Below, piece after piece: positions 53,235 to 61,944 of a stretch of DNA of 64,000 nt. Source of the stretch: Holophagae bacterium (GTDB lineage: Bacteria; Acidobacteriota; Holophagae; Acanthopleuribacterales; Acanthopleuribacteraceae); assembly GCA_030429565.1 (NCBI GenBank), contig JAUIFE010000001.1:248001-312000 (forward strand), read 5' to 3'. The position numbers and the translations under genes are program-made. The notes under the pieces were generated by a model. The model searched no databases, was not told where the DNA came from, and worked only from the letters and a program-made list of their open reading frames with translations. Position 1 is the first letter of the stretch, and the number at the start of each line of letters is the position of its first letter.

Positions 53235-53426
53235 GAACGTTCCTCCTGCGAAACAACAAACAAATATCAATCAGGGCACTGCCAGAGATGACGCGGTGCG
53301 GGAACCTGGACTAGGCCGAAAAAGCACGGCCCGCCTTGAAAATCGAACCATTATCCTGCGCGATCTCGGCACCTGTCAAATAATAGCCGAAACCGCGCCG
53401 ATTTCTTCTCGCCGGAGACAACATGC

Positions 53427-54551
53427 CTAGGTTGCCGCGGCGGCTTGCGGCGGTGCCCCCTTGGGCACAAACACAAGCGCGGTCACGGCGCCGGCGGCGA
53501 CCAGCAAAAGCGCGCCGAAAAACTCGGGTTGTAATTGGCTAAAGGTGCCTTCAGTCAACACCGTCACAAAGGTATTCATCACGGGCGCGCCGCCAAACAC
53601 GAAGGGCATGACGAAAATCGGTTTCCCGCCGCTGTTAAAGGCCATGATGATGCCCATCGCACCACAAGCACCGGCGGCACCGGCGCCCAGCGACCAAACC
53701 ACACCGCCACCGCTCCAGACACCGCCCTCCTGCCAGAAGGATAGAATCAAGAGCGGCAAAACCACGGCAATAATAAAGTAAGCCATGCCGACACACATAA
53801 ACGGTCGTAGACGGCTTCCCTCCATCAGCGCTTGCCCCTTGTGCAGCGTCGGCCCGTAAGAACCCCAAGACAAAGCGGTCAGTGCAATCGCGGCAATAAT
53901 CATCAACATTTCGCTAAAGCTCAGGGGTTTCTTGCGTTGGTACCACTTGTAAGCGGTCGCCAACTCGGGATTGGTTTGCAGTTCTTGCAGGGACGCGGCT
54001 TGCCAGGATTGGGTGGCGGTGCCACCGTCGTGACTTTCCGTCAAGGTGACGGTAATCGCGCTGTTTTGTTCTGTAATAATGACGTTTTTAGCACTGGGTT
54101 TAAAGTACATAACCCCGGCGGCGCCGATGGCGACCATCAACAAACCGCCAAAAAAGAGCGGCCCGGCTTTGTCGTACGTTTTGTTGAGGAACATGGTGAC
54201 AAAGGTATTGACGACGGGCGCCAATCCGAACACCAGCGGCATCACGAAAACGGGGCTGCCGCGAAATTTAAAGGCCAGAATGATGCCCAGTGCCCCCAAG
54301 GCGCCGACGGCGCCGGCGAACAATGACCACCACACGCCGGCGGCGGTGAACCGGCCGGTCTCCTTGCGCACTTTGAGGATAGCGCCTGGCACCAACACGG
54401 CGATGAGAAAGTAAGCGATGCCGACACAAATGAAAGGTTTCAAACTGGCGCCCAACATACCGGCCTGACCGGCGTGCATCAGGGGACCGTAATTGCCCCA
54501 AGAAAGAATCGTCAAAAAAATGAATGCCAGGATTAAACCTAAGCCCTGCAT
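53427..54551 (-). CDS. Internally duplicated 10-TM membrane protein (transporter-like)
   Basis: A 374-residue inner-membrane protein made of two homologous halves (about 1-155 and 215-370). Shared motifs, first then second copy: ILSWGNYGPLMHAGQAGM and ALSWGSYGPTLHKGQALM; PFICVGIAYFLIAV and PFMCVGMAYFIIAV; GALGALGIILAFKFRGSPVF and GACGAMGIIMAFNSGGKPIF; FVMPLVFGLAPVVNTFVT and FVMPFVFGGAPVMNTFVT. About five hydrophobic segments per half suggest the inverted-repeat topology of the drug/metabolite transporter superfamily, but I do not recognise the family. A soluble loop of about 60 residues joins the halves. GGAG lies about 7 nt before ATG 54551. Substrate unknown. Confidence 0.82.
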   Translation of the reverse strand: MQGLGLILAFIFLTILSWGNYGPLMHAGQAGMLGASLKPFICVGIAYFLIAVLVPGAILKVRKETGRFTAAGVWWSLFAGAVGALGALGIILAFKFRGSPVFVMPLVFGLAPVVNTFVTMFLNKTYDKAGPLFFGGLLMVAIGAAGVMYFKPSAKNVIITEQNSAITVTLTESHDGGTATQSWQAASLQELQTNPELATAYKWYQRKKPLSFSEMLMIIAAIALTALSWGSYGPTLHKGQALMEGSRLRPFMCVGMAYFIIAVVLPLLILSFWQEGGVWSGGGVVWSLGAGAAGACGAMGIIMAFNSGGKPIFVMPFVFGGAPVMNTFVTVLTEGTFSQLQPEFFGALLLVAAGAVTALVFVPKGAPPQAAAAT

Positions 54552-54705
54552 AAAATACTCCTCATCGAAACTGGGCGGCGACATGGAAAACGGGGTCGCA
54601 AGCAAGCGAATACCGCAAAAGCAGGCGGATCATCGCTCATTTCACCTTGAGTAAGCCACTCTAACACTTAACGTGACAAAGCGCGGCGAGTTTTCCAGGG
54701 TGCCC

Positions 54706-54743
54706 AAAAAAAGAAGGGCCGAGCGCACGAAACGCTCGACCCT
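54706..54743 (-). terminator. Intrinsic terminator of the second FadL gene
   Basis: An 11-bp stem (AGGGCCGAGCG 54715-54725 with CGCTCGACCCT 54733-54743, one C/A mismatch). On the minus strand it is followed by TCTTTTTTTT. It lies about 95 bp past the FadL stop. Confidence 0.82.
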
Positions 54744-54836
54744 GTTTGTTTTTTCTAAAAATAAGCACAACAAAGCCACGTGTTTGCAGAGAAACCGCGT
54801 GAAAAATCACGCGCCGCGTACGGGCGGTTGCACGGA

Positions 54837-56192
54837 TTAGAAGTTGTAAGTGACTGAGAAACTGATGGCGGTACCATCGAGGTCAAACTCGCCGACCAAG
54901 TGATCGGTGGTGCCGTCCAAATCAACGGGCGCGTCGCCTGCGATGATGTATGCCAGACCAAAGTCGAACTCGTAGTGGCTTTTGGTGTAGGTGAAACCAG
55001 TCGCGAGCCAGGTACGGTCGGCGTCGGGAACACGTGGCGTACGGTTGCGGGCGGCGGGGATGGGCGTTTCTTCTTCAGCAACACCACCGCGCCATACCAA
55101 GTTCTCGTTCACTTCGTAATCGAAGCCCAAGGAGAAACGGGTAGCGGCGTCCCACTCCGTTTCAACGACGGAGTCAACACGCAAGGTTTCGGTATAAACA
55201 ACACGCAGCTCGGGGAACACGGTCCAGTCGGCCCATTGGGCGTCGAGGTGCATCTGCAGCTTGCCGAAATCGTGAGAGTAACCCACGAAGATCAGGGTTG
55301 GCAGGGTGATGTCGACGAAACCATCGGAGCTTTGAAACAAAGGTCTGCCGTTGGCGTCGTTAAATTGCTGGAACAAGGCACCGTAGCCCTGGGGAATTTC
55401 AATTTCAGCGCGACCGGCAATGGAACTTTCGCCTTCATGACGATAGCCGATGCCAAAACGCGAGTTGTCGGATTCATATAAAAAGCCGGCGTTGAAGCTA
55501 AAAATCTTGTCTTCACCGGTAATGGTAACCATGCCGTCGTTGCTTTGCGGCGCCAAACCCAAGGCTGCGGCTTGAGTTGGGCCGAGCACGCTGGTCCCAA
55601 TGGTGCCGAAATCGATGGCGGAAGAGATTTTAGAATCTTTCAGCCAGTAGTAGTTCAAACCGAAACCCAGTGACACGCGGTCGCTGACCTTGTAGCCCAA
55701 GGTAACGTTGGGGTTGATGGCGCCGAGTTCGGAATCAACGCCGTGGTAACGGCCGACCCAATCCGCGTCATAGTTAACCGCGATCCCGAACGGCGCGTTC
55801 AGGGAGCCGCCCAAAACGAGACGATCACTAATGCGGTAGGTAGCGTAACCAGTGGGAATCACAACACTCCCGGTAGGGTTACCGCCGTTGTCGCCGCTGG
55901 TGGGAATAACGCCGGCGACGGTGCTGCCGCTATTTTGGAAATCCGCTTCCAGCAAAATGCCGTTGAGCGTGAAGTTAATTTTGTTGTTTTTGAGGCGCGT
56001 CAGCGCGGCGGGGTTGTAGAAGATGGCGCTCCCATCACCCAAGCCCGTGGCAACGCCCGCGTGGGCATGAGCCAGACCGCGAACGGTTTGCTCCGAAACT
56101 TGGTAGCCGCCGGCAATCAAGGGAAGCGATAAGCAGATTGAAAAAAAGCCCAAAACGACTACTTGCAGTGGGCTGAAGCGATTACTCCACAT
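54837..56192 (-). CDS. FadL/OmpP1 family outer-membrane transporter
   Basis: A 451-residue barrel with a signal peptide (about 1-27, ending SLPLIAG). It has the FadL hatch QVSEQTVRGLAHAHAGVATG with IFYNPAALTRL, and a strand-rich body ending in ISFSVTYNF with terminal Phe. It resembles E. coli FadL in layout more than the 47251 gene does (GLGDGSAIFYNPA, LGYKVSDRVSLGFGLNYY). It should carry hydrophobic compounds across the outer membrane. AGGAG lies 9 nt before ATG 56192; the extension to 56261 is unsupported. A GNRA-loop hairpin (CCGGC-GCAA-GCCGG, 56225-56238) stands in its leader. Confidence 0.92.
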   Translation of the reverse strand: MWSNRFSPLQVVVLGFFSICLSLPLIAGGYQVSEQTVRGLAHAHAGVATGLGDGSAIFYNPAALTRLKNNKINFTLNGILLEADFQNSGSTVAGVIPTSGDNGGNPTGSVVIPTGYATYRISDRLVLGGSLNAPFGIAVNYDADWVGRYHGVDSELGAINPNVTLGYKVSDRVSLGFGLNYYWLKDSKISSAIDFGTIGTSVLGPTQAAALGLAPQSNDGMVTITGEDKIFSFNAGFLYESDNSRFGIGYRHEGESSIAGRAEIEIPQGYGALFQQFNDANGRPLFQSSDGFVDITLPTLIFVGYSHDFGKLQMHLDAQWADWTVFPELRVVYTETLRVDSVVETEWDAATRFSLGFDYEVNENLVWRGGVAEEETPIPAARNRTPRVPDADRTWLATGFTYTKSHYEFDFGLAYIIAGDAPVDLDGTTDHLVGEFDLDGTAISFSVTYNF

Positions 56193-56876
56193 AATCCATG
56201 TCTCCTGTAAGATGGCAATACACACCGGCGCAAGCCGGCTAATAACGAAAAGCCGAGACACGGGTTTGCAAAAACCACGGCGTCAACAAGATGGCGTTGT
56301 AAAGGCTGGGACACGGTATGGCTTTGGCTGTGACTTCCCCAAAAACAAACTCGGAAACTGACGACCCCGAACTGGAACCCCGACCTTCACGCCCCACCCA
56401 ACACCGGTACTCGGTTTTCGATGGAACCCGTGAATGCCCGTCGAAGATCACACATCCATAAAGGCTAGGTGGTGATCGATAGATCTTTTCTCGCGCCCCG
56501 GGACCCGTCATAACCGCGACAGGAATCGGAACTTCATAAAGAAAAGGTTACATTGGATGCATTGACAGACGGCGCTAGTGTAGCACCATAAAAAATACCT
56601 GGGAAAGGTTTTTATGCATGCGAGCGGATATTTTTGAGCGCTCATTCAGAAACCTATATGCAGCCAACGTCAAGCTATTGTTGGGATAATGTTGGTAACC
56701 AGAGGTTAGGGGCTTGCCGTCACTGCCGCTCGTGATATTCTATTTCCGTTCCTTTTTGACAATAAATCGGCTTGTTCCGGGTTGAGCGCACGCACTTCAC
56801 CCTGATCTTGTGCGCCGCCGTCATGGACTGATTCAGCCAACACCGTCCGGCACGCCTCACGGACAGGAGCCTTTGC
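56193..56876. other. 680-bp intergenic region between divergent genes
   Basis: It contains the leader hairpin of the FadL gene at 56225-56238 and no convincing coding frame. I looked for a cobalamin riboswitch before the BtuF-like gene and saw none. Promoters for both directions are expected here, but none matches consensus well enough to name. Confidence 0.45.
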
Positions 56877-57797
56877 ATGCGCAAACCCCGAATTATTTCC
56901 CTATTGCCCGCCGCCACTGAAATTGTTTGCGCACTCGGGATGGAAAAACGCTTGGTCGGCCGCTCGCACGAATGCGATTACCCACCAACCGTCGCCAATT
57001 TGCCCGCCTGTTGCAGCGCGGGTATTGACGACAGCCGTTCCGCCGCCGACATCCACCAACAGGTCGTCGACCACCTTCAGCAGGCCTTGTCGCTTTTTCA
57101 TGTCGATCTGGAAACCATCAAAAAACTGCGGCCGACCCACCTGGTCACCCAAGACCAATGTGCGGTCTGCGCGGTCCCACTTGAAACCGTCCAAGACGCT
57201 CTGTGCGACCTCAATCAACGCAACGTACAAGTGGTCAGCGTGCACCCCTTCGACTTGGAAGGTGTGCTGCAATCCGTCCATGACATCGGCGCCGCCCTCG
57301 AGATGCCTTTCCGCGCCGAGGATTTGGTGACGCGCATGCGCGCCCGCATGAATGCAGTTTACGCACGCAGCCACGAGCTCAAAACGATTCCCAAGGTGGT
57401 CTGCTTGGAATGGACGGAACCGATGATGTCGGCGGGCCACTGGACACCGGAACTGGTGGCACTGGCGGGCGGCTACGACCAGTTGGGCCGCGTCGGCAAA
57501 AATGCGCCCGCCATCACAGCCGAGGAATTGTCTGAAGCCGATCCCGATGTGTTGGTGCTCATGCCTTGTGGCTTCTCCATTGCCCGTGCCCGCGAGGAGG
57601 CCGAACGCCTTGCTGAAAAACCCTTCTGGCGCGAGTTAAAGGCCGTTCGCCAAGGCCGTGTGTACGTTGTCGACGGCGGTACCTATTTTAATAGACCCGG
57701 CCCGCGATTGACGGACTCACTGGAGATCATGGCGGAAATCCTCCACCCCGAAGATTTCAACTTCGGCTTCAGCAAAAAAGCTTGGCAAAAAGTCTGA
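56877..57797 (+). CDS. BtuF-like cobalamin-binding protein, apparently cytoplasmic
   Basis: A 306-residue protein of the class III periplasmic-binding fold used for cobalamin, haem and siderophores. It has RIISLLPAATEIVCALGM, LVGRSHECDYP, LRPTHLVTQDQCAVCAV, a VVCLEWTEPMMSAGHWTPEL block and YVVDGGTYFNRPGPRLTDSL. SHECDYP is characteristic of the cobalamin-binding branch. There is no signal peptide: the protein starts MRKPRIIS, right before the first domain strand. So it may act in the cytoplasm as a B12-binding or carrier protein, not in import. No btuC or btuD is adjacent. AGGAG lies 7 nt before the ATG. Confidence 0.82.
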   Translation: MRKPRIISLLPAATEIVCALGMEKRLVGRSHECDYPPTVANLPACCSAGIDDSRSAADIHQQVVDHLQQALSLFHVDLETIKKLRPTHLVTQDQCAVCAVPLETVQDALCDLNQRNVQVVSVHPFDLEGVLQSVHDIGAALEMPFRAEDLVTRMRARMNAVYARSHELKTIPKVVCLEWTEPMMSAGHWTPELVALAGGYDQLGRVGKNAPAITAEELSEADPDVLVLMPCGFSIARAREEAERLAEKPFWRELKAVRQGRVYVVDGGTYFNRPGPRLTDSLEIMAEILHPEDFNFGFSKKAWQKV

Positions 57798-57815
57798 ACG
57801 CTTGGGAGTTAAAAA

Positions 57816-60089
57816 ATGATGTGGTCATCCCTGTGCACCTTGGCTTTGGTAACCCTCACCTGGGGCGGCGCCCCTTTGGTGCCCGCCGACCGCGCGCCCA
57901 CCGACAGGCGGCCGGCACGAGGTGACACGGCACTGTTCTCCAATCTCGCCCAAATCCCGGCGACAGCGGCTAACTCGGCCACCTCCCAATTTTTCCCCGA
58001 CCAACCACCGGAAGTCGGCGGCTTCTTTACGATCGGAATGGATGATTTTACGGTCCCCGCCGGCACACGCTGGAAAGTGGAAAGCGTGCGTGTCGTCGGA
58101 AACTACACCCAAGGCATCATGAACCCGGCCGAATCGATTAACGTCTTTGTGGTGCGTGCCGACAAAAGCGGAACCCGACCGGCCACCACCGATATTTTTA
58201 ACAGCGCCCATACCGACGTGTTTTTGGCAGGCGGCGCTTTGGCCTATACCGATACCGACATCGGCGATTTTGACATTCCCTTACCAACGCCGCTGCTGCT
58301 GGATGAGGGCATCTATTTCATCGGCGTTCAAGCCGTGCTGGGTTCGGCAAACCAGTGGCTTTGGACCGAAAGCAGTTCACAGGTCGACAGCGGCACCCCC
58401 CTCGGCGCGGCCAGCGTTTGGATGGAAAACACACAGATCTTCGGGCCACCAGCCTGCGTCAACGCCTGGGGTGAACGCATCGCCGATTGCAACATTACCG
58501 ATCAAGGCGACACCAGCCCACCGGAACCAGATCTGGCCTTTGCCCTGTTCGGCACAGCCGCGCCGCTCGCCCTCGACATCGACGCACCCGGCCTGCTGAA
58601 CACGAGTGAATCCGGCATCAACGACCACTTCGATGTCCGTCTCAGTGCCGAACCACGCGACGCGGTCACGCTGCGTTTCACCAGCGCCACGCCCGGCGAA
58701 GTCCTGCTCTCGAAACAAGACACTGACGCGGCGACCTTCGTCAATGTGGTTTTCGGAACCAGCAATTGGAACGAATTCCAGCGGGTGATTGTATACGGTC
58801 AAGACGATCCCTATGTGGATCCCGGCGGTGCGGTCGTGATTAGCGCGGCCATCACCAGCAACGATAGTGGGTTCGCCGGCCTGGAACCCCCTGAATTGTT
58901 CGGTGTCAACCGCGACGATCCCTGCGACACCTACCGCCACGACGGCGGCATCGGCGGCAACGCGGCAGCTTCGGCCAAATCAATTAACGGCAATTGGATC
59001 GCCTATCACAGTAGCAGCAACCCGGCCGACAACAACAGCGACGGCAACCAAGAAATTTTCGTCTACAACAGCCTCACCGGCGTCAACCTGCAAGTGTCGC
59101 AAACCACGGGCGCCACCAACCGCGACCCGGTCATGCGCGGCGACGGCCAACAGATCCTGTTTACATCCAACGCCGACTTAACGGGCGGCAACAGTGCCGG
59201 CCGCGAGGAAGTCTTCGCCTGGGATGCACTCACACAGGTCTTTACCCAAATCACCAGCTCAACCACGGCGGAAGGTTCGGAAGCGGTAGCGGTCAGCGAC
59301 GACGGCAATATCATCGCGGTATTAAGCAACAGCGATTGGGACGGCGCCAACAGCGACGGCAGTCGCGAACTGTTTCGTTTTGACCTGAATGCAAGCCAAA
59401 TAGTGCAAATCAGCAGCGGCGGCGATCACATCGCTGAAGCGAATGCGTTTAACGCGGTAATGGATGCGGCCGGCGAGCGACTCGCCTTTACCCACGGCGC
59501 GCAAGCGACAGCGGACTTATTCAGTTGGGACGCAGGCACGACCATGAGCAGCCGCGTGCGCGCCGGCAACCACAACGCGCTGTCCTTAAGCAGCGACGGC
59601 CGTTTATTGGCTTTGATCAGCAATGACAACATCGACAGCCTTAACAGCGAAGGCAACGCCGAAGCCTTTGTCTATCGCTTCGACACGCAAGACTTTCAGG
59701 CGGGCACGAATACAGCGGCCGCCACGGTTTCGGCAGTCACCATCAACAATGCCGGTTTGTTAGCGTTGGTTAGCAACGCCGACTATTTGGGCGCGAACAG
59801 CGACGGCGGCTCAGAACTCTATCTGCACCTCTTGGGCTCGGCCGGCTTCCGCCAATTGACGACATTCAACGATAACATCGCGGTACAAGGCCGGGTCAGC
59901 GCCGTTGACTTAGGCCGCGACAACGATCAGTGCAGCTACATTTTCAACCTCGACCTGACGCCGCGCATCTACATGACCGGCGTCCGCACATCCTTTTTTG
60001 TCTCAGTTGCCGCCTGGCTGGGACAACCCATTGATGTGTTGCAACTGATTCCACTGCTGTGTGAAAGCGCCACCACCACCCCTGATTAA
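57816..60089 (+). CDS. Secreted TolB/PD40-type beta-propeller protein
   Basis: A 757-residue exported protein with a signal peptide (about 1-24). The N-terminal part (about 40-250) is a beta-sandwich-like region (FDIPLPTPLLLDEGIYFIGV). A second beta domain (about 260-360) has VTLRFTSATPGEVLLS. The C-terminal propeller (about 385-690) has at least four blades marked by repeats of the form N-S-D-G-x2-E-L/I-F: NSDGNQEIFVYN, NSAGREEVFAWD, NSDGSRELFRFD, NSEGNAEAFVYR, NSDGGSELYLHL. Paired cysteines suggest disulphides. GGGAG lies 7 nt before the first of two ATGs. It follows the BtuF-like gene by 18 bp, so the two are probably co-transcribed. No enzyme motif seen. Confidence 0.8.
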   Translation: MMWSSLCTLALVTLTWGGAPLVPADRAPTDRRPARGDTALFSNLAQIPATAANSATSQFFPDQPPEVGGFFTIGMDDFTVPAGTRWKVESVRVVGNYTQGIMNPAESINVFVVRADKSGTRPATTDIFNSAHTDVFLAGGALAYTDTDIGDFDIPLPTPLLLDEGIYFIGVQAVLGSANQWLWTESSSQVDSGTPLGAASVWMENTQIFGPPACVNAWGERIADCNITDQGDTSPPEPDLAFALFGTAAPLALDIDAPGLLNTSESGINDHFDVRLSAEPRDAVTLRFTSATPGEVLLSKQDTDAATFVNVVFGTSNWNEFQRVIVYGQDDPYVDPGGAVVISAAITSNDSGFAGLEPPELFGVNRDDPCDTYRHDGGIGGNAAASAKSINGNWIAYHSSSNPADNNSDGNQEIFVYNSLTGVNLQVSQTTGATNRDPVMRGDGQQILFTSNADLTGGNSAGREEVFAWDALTQVFTQITSSTTAEGSEAVAVSDDGNIIAVLSNSDWDGANSDGSRELFRFDLNASQIVQISSGGDHIAEANAFNAVMDAAGERLAFTHGAQATADLFSWDAGTTMSSRVRAGNHNALSLSSDGRLLALISNDNIDSLNSEGNAEAFVYRFDTQDFQAGTNTAAATVSAVTINNAGLLALVSNADYLGANSDGGSELYLHLLGSAGFRQLTTFNDNIAVQGRVSAVDLGRDNDQCSYIFNLDLTPRIYMTGVRTSFFVSVAAWLGQPIDVLQLIPLLCESATTTPD

Positions 60090-61423
60090 GGCGCCGTGGC
60101 GAGATGGGCCGCCAGAACCGCATCCTGCTCGGGGAAAACCGTCGCCATATTCAACCGCAACAAGCCGCCGCGAATCGTCGCCAACACACCCGGTTCAGCG
60201 CGACGCAGGTCATCCGCAAGACGCTGCTTGTCCGGCCCGTCGTAGACCAGCGCACACGAAGGCCTTGCTTGGCCAGGCAAACTGCCGCCGCCGATGTAGG
60301 CGCTATCGGGCTCTACCCGCCACAGCGGCCCCAGGCGGCTCACCAACTGCGCGGCGCGTCGTTCTAAATCAGCGATGGTTTGCGCGGCCATCAACGCGGT
60401 CGCCGTCGGCAAACCGCGCTGAACGTGAACCAGTTGATGGCACAGGATACTGATGGTGAGCTTATCGGCGCGCACCATGCGCATCAGCGTCTGACAGCGC
60501 ATCCGATCGACGTATTCGGCGCGCCCAAGCACCAGGCCGGCCTGAACGCCGCCAAGTAACTTATCGCAGGAAAAAATCAAGAGGTCCGGTGCGCAAGCCA
60601 AAGCGGCCTCAATCGAAGGTTCGTCACCCACAACGGCTGCTAAATGCTCAGTGTACCCACCGCCTAAATCATAAATAACCGGGACATCATGGCGACGGCC
60701 AAGTTCGGTCAAGTCGGCGAGCGACGTCTCCTCGGTAAAACCCTCGACGCGGTAATTGGAGGGATGCGCCTTAAACAGACAACCGGTCTGGTCGCCAAGT
60801 GCTTGTTCATAGTCGACGAGTCGGGTGCGGTTGGTGGTGCCCACTTCACGCAAGCGCGTGCCGGCCTGGGTCATGACGTCGGGCAATCGAAAACTACCGC
60901 CAATCTCAATTAATTCACCACGCGACACCAGCGTTTCGCGATCTCGTGCCACCGCCGTCAGCGCCAAGGCCACCGCCGCCGCCGCGTTGTTCACCAAGGT
61001 CGCGTCTTCAACCCCCCACAAAAGGCGGGCCAAGCCGGCAATGTGCCGATCACGGCGGCCGCGTCGCGCCGAATCCTCGGCCAGCTCTAAATCGGTGTAT
61101 CCCTGAACCCGGGCCAAAGCGGCCTGAACCACCGCGGCCTGCAGCGGCGCACGCCCCATGTTGGTGTGCAGCATGATACCGGTCGCATTGATTAAAGGAC
61201 GCGGGCCGGGTGCCAGCAACGGCTGAAGGCGGCGACGCCCCCACTCAGGCGACCAACGGGTTTGCGGCTCGGCGCGCAAGCTGTCGGCGAGGTACCGCGC
61301 CAAACGCAGCAGCAAACGATCGTCACAACCGCCTTCCGTCCAAAAACCGGCAACCGCCTGCTTGAGTTTATTGATGCTGGGAATCTGGGCGCGTTGATCG
61401 CGCGTCTCGGCGGTGGGGTCCAT
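60086..61423 (-). CDS. selA: L-seryl-tRNA(Sec) selenium transferase
   Basis: A 445-residue PLP enzyme that converts seryl-tRNA(Sec) to selenocysteinyl-tRNA(Sec) with selenophosphate. It has the N-terminal helical domain (IPSINKLKQAV), NATGIMLHTNMGRAPLQAAV, the PLP-lysine region LLIFSCDKLLGGVQAGLVLG, and RMVRADKLTISILCHQLVHV. The start at 61423 follows GAGG by 6 nt; the longer frame to 61489 is unsupported. It is convergent with the propeller gene and overlaps it by 4 bp. Its presence implies that the organism inserts selenocysteine, but selB, selC, selD and a recognisable selenoprotein gene are not in the window. Confidence 0.95.
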   Translation of the reverse strand: MDPTAETRDQRAQIPSINKLKQAVAGFWTEGGCDDRLLLRLARYLADSLRAEPQTRWSPEWGRRRLQPLLAPGPRPLINATGIMLHTNMGRAPLQAAVVQAALARVQGYTDLELAEDSARRGRRDRHIAGLARLLWGVEDATLVNNAAAAVALALTAVARDRETLVSRGELIEIGGSFRLPDVMTQAGTRLREVGTTNRTRLVDYEQALGDQTGCLFKAHPSNYRVEGFTEETSLADLTELGRRHDVPVIYDLGGGYTEHLAAVVGDEPSIEAALACAPDLLIFSCDKLLGGVQAGLVLGRAEYVDRMRCQTLMRMVRADKLTISILCHQLVHVQRGLPTATALMAAQTIADLERRAAQLVSRLGPLWRVEPDSAYIGGGSLPGQARPSCALVYDGPDKQRLADDLRRAEPGVLATIRGGLLRLNMATVFPEQDAVLAAHLATAP

Positions 61424-61583
61424 GGTAATCCTCGCAAAAAGCGCCGTTGAGTCAGGCCTGGCCACTAACGTAACCAACACTGCAAACACATCTTAACGTG
61501 CCTGCCATGCGACGACCAGGGGTCAGTGCGGCCCGCCCCTTTCATGTTCTCTCGGATCGGGTTATAGTGGATCGGGGTTGATT

Positions 61584-61886
61584 ATGACGACGCTCATTGC
61601 CGTGGTTGCTATTTTGGTGGCCGCCACTTACATGTACAACTCGGGAACGCCGATCCGCAAAAAGTTTAAGAGCTTTGCCTCAAGCGATGATCCTTTTCGC
61701 GGTCGTTTCACTTCCCCACCCAAGCAAGAGCGCGGCGAAACCGTCGACAAGGGCTCGATGTTACGTTGCCACAATTGCTCGTGTTTTTTTCCGGCCACGC
61801 GCGTCACCAACGAGGTTGTCGAGGGCCATATCCTCGAATTTTGCTCGGAAAACTGCCGCTACAACTTTCATCAACCCAAATACTGA
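61584..61886 (+). CDS. Small membrane-anchored protein with CxxC zinc motifs
   Basis: A 100-residue protein. An N-terminal TM helix (MTTLIAVVAILVAATYMY) is followed by a basic linker and then two cysteine pairs, LRCHNCSCFFP and EFCSENCRYNFH, spaced about 25 residues. This is a TRASH- or MYM-like treble-clef zinc-binding pattern. Such domains occur in metal-handling and membrane-tethered adaptor proteins. A GGGG tract lies before ATG 61584; an in-frame TTG two codons upstream is possible. The next gene, mnmA, starts 58 bp downstream on the same strand and may be co-transcribed. Function unknown. Confidence 0.72.
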   Translation: MTTLIAVVAILVAATYMYNSGTPIRKKFKSFASSDDPFRGRFTSPPKQERGETVDKGSMLRCHNCSCFFPATRVTNEVVEGHILEFCSENCRYNFHQPKY

Positions 61887-61944
61887 GGCCCCACGGCGTT
61901 CGCACCGGCGACGCGGTGACGGTTTCGCGTGAGAAGTGAGTTTC

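Noticed and set aside
56262..56876. Cobalamin riboswitch upstream of the BtuF-like gene
   Set aside because: I looked for the conserved B12-box and core helices and found none. The gene also lacks import partners.
61584..61886. Selenoprotein candidate next to selA
   Set aside because: The stop is a normal TGA after a complete zinc-motif protein, and no family similarity continues beyond it.
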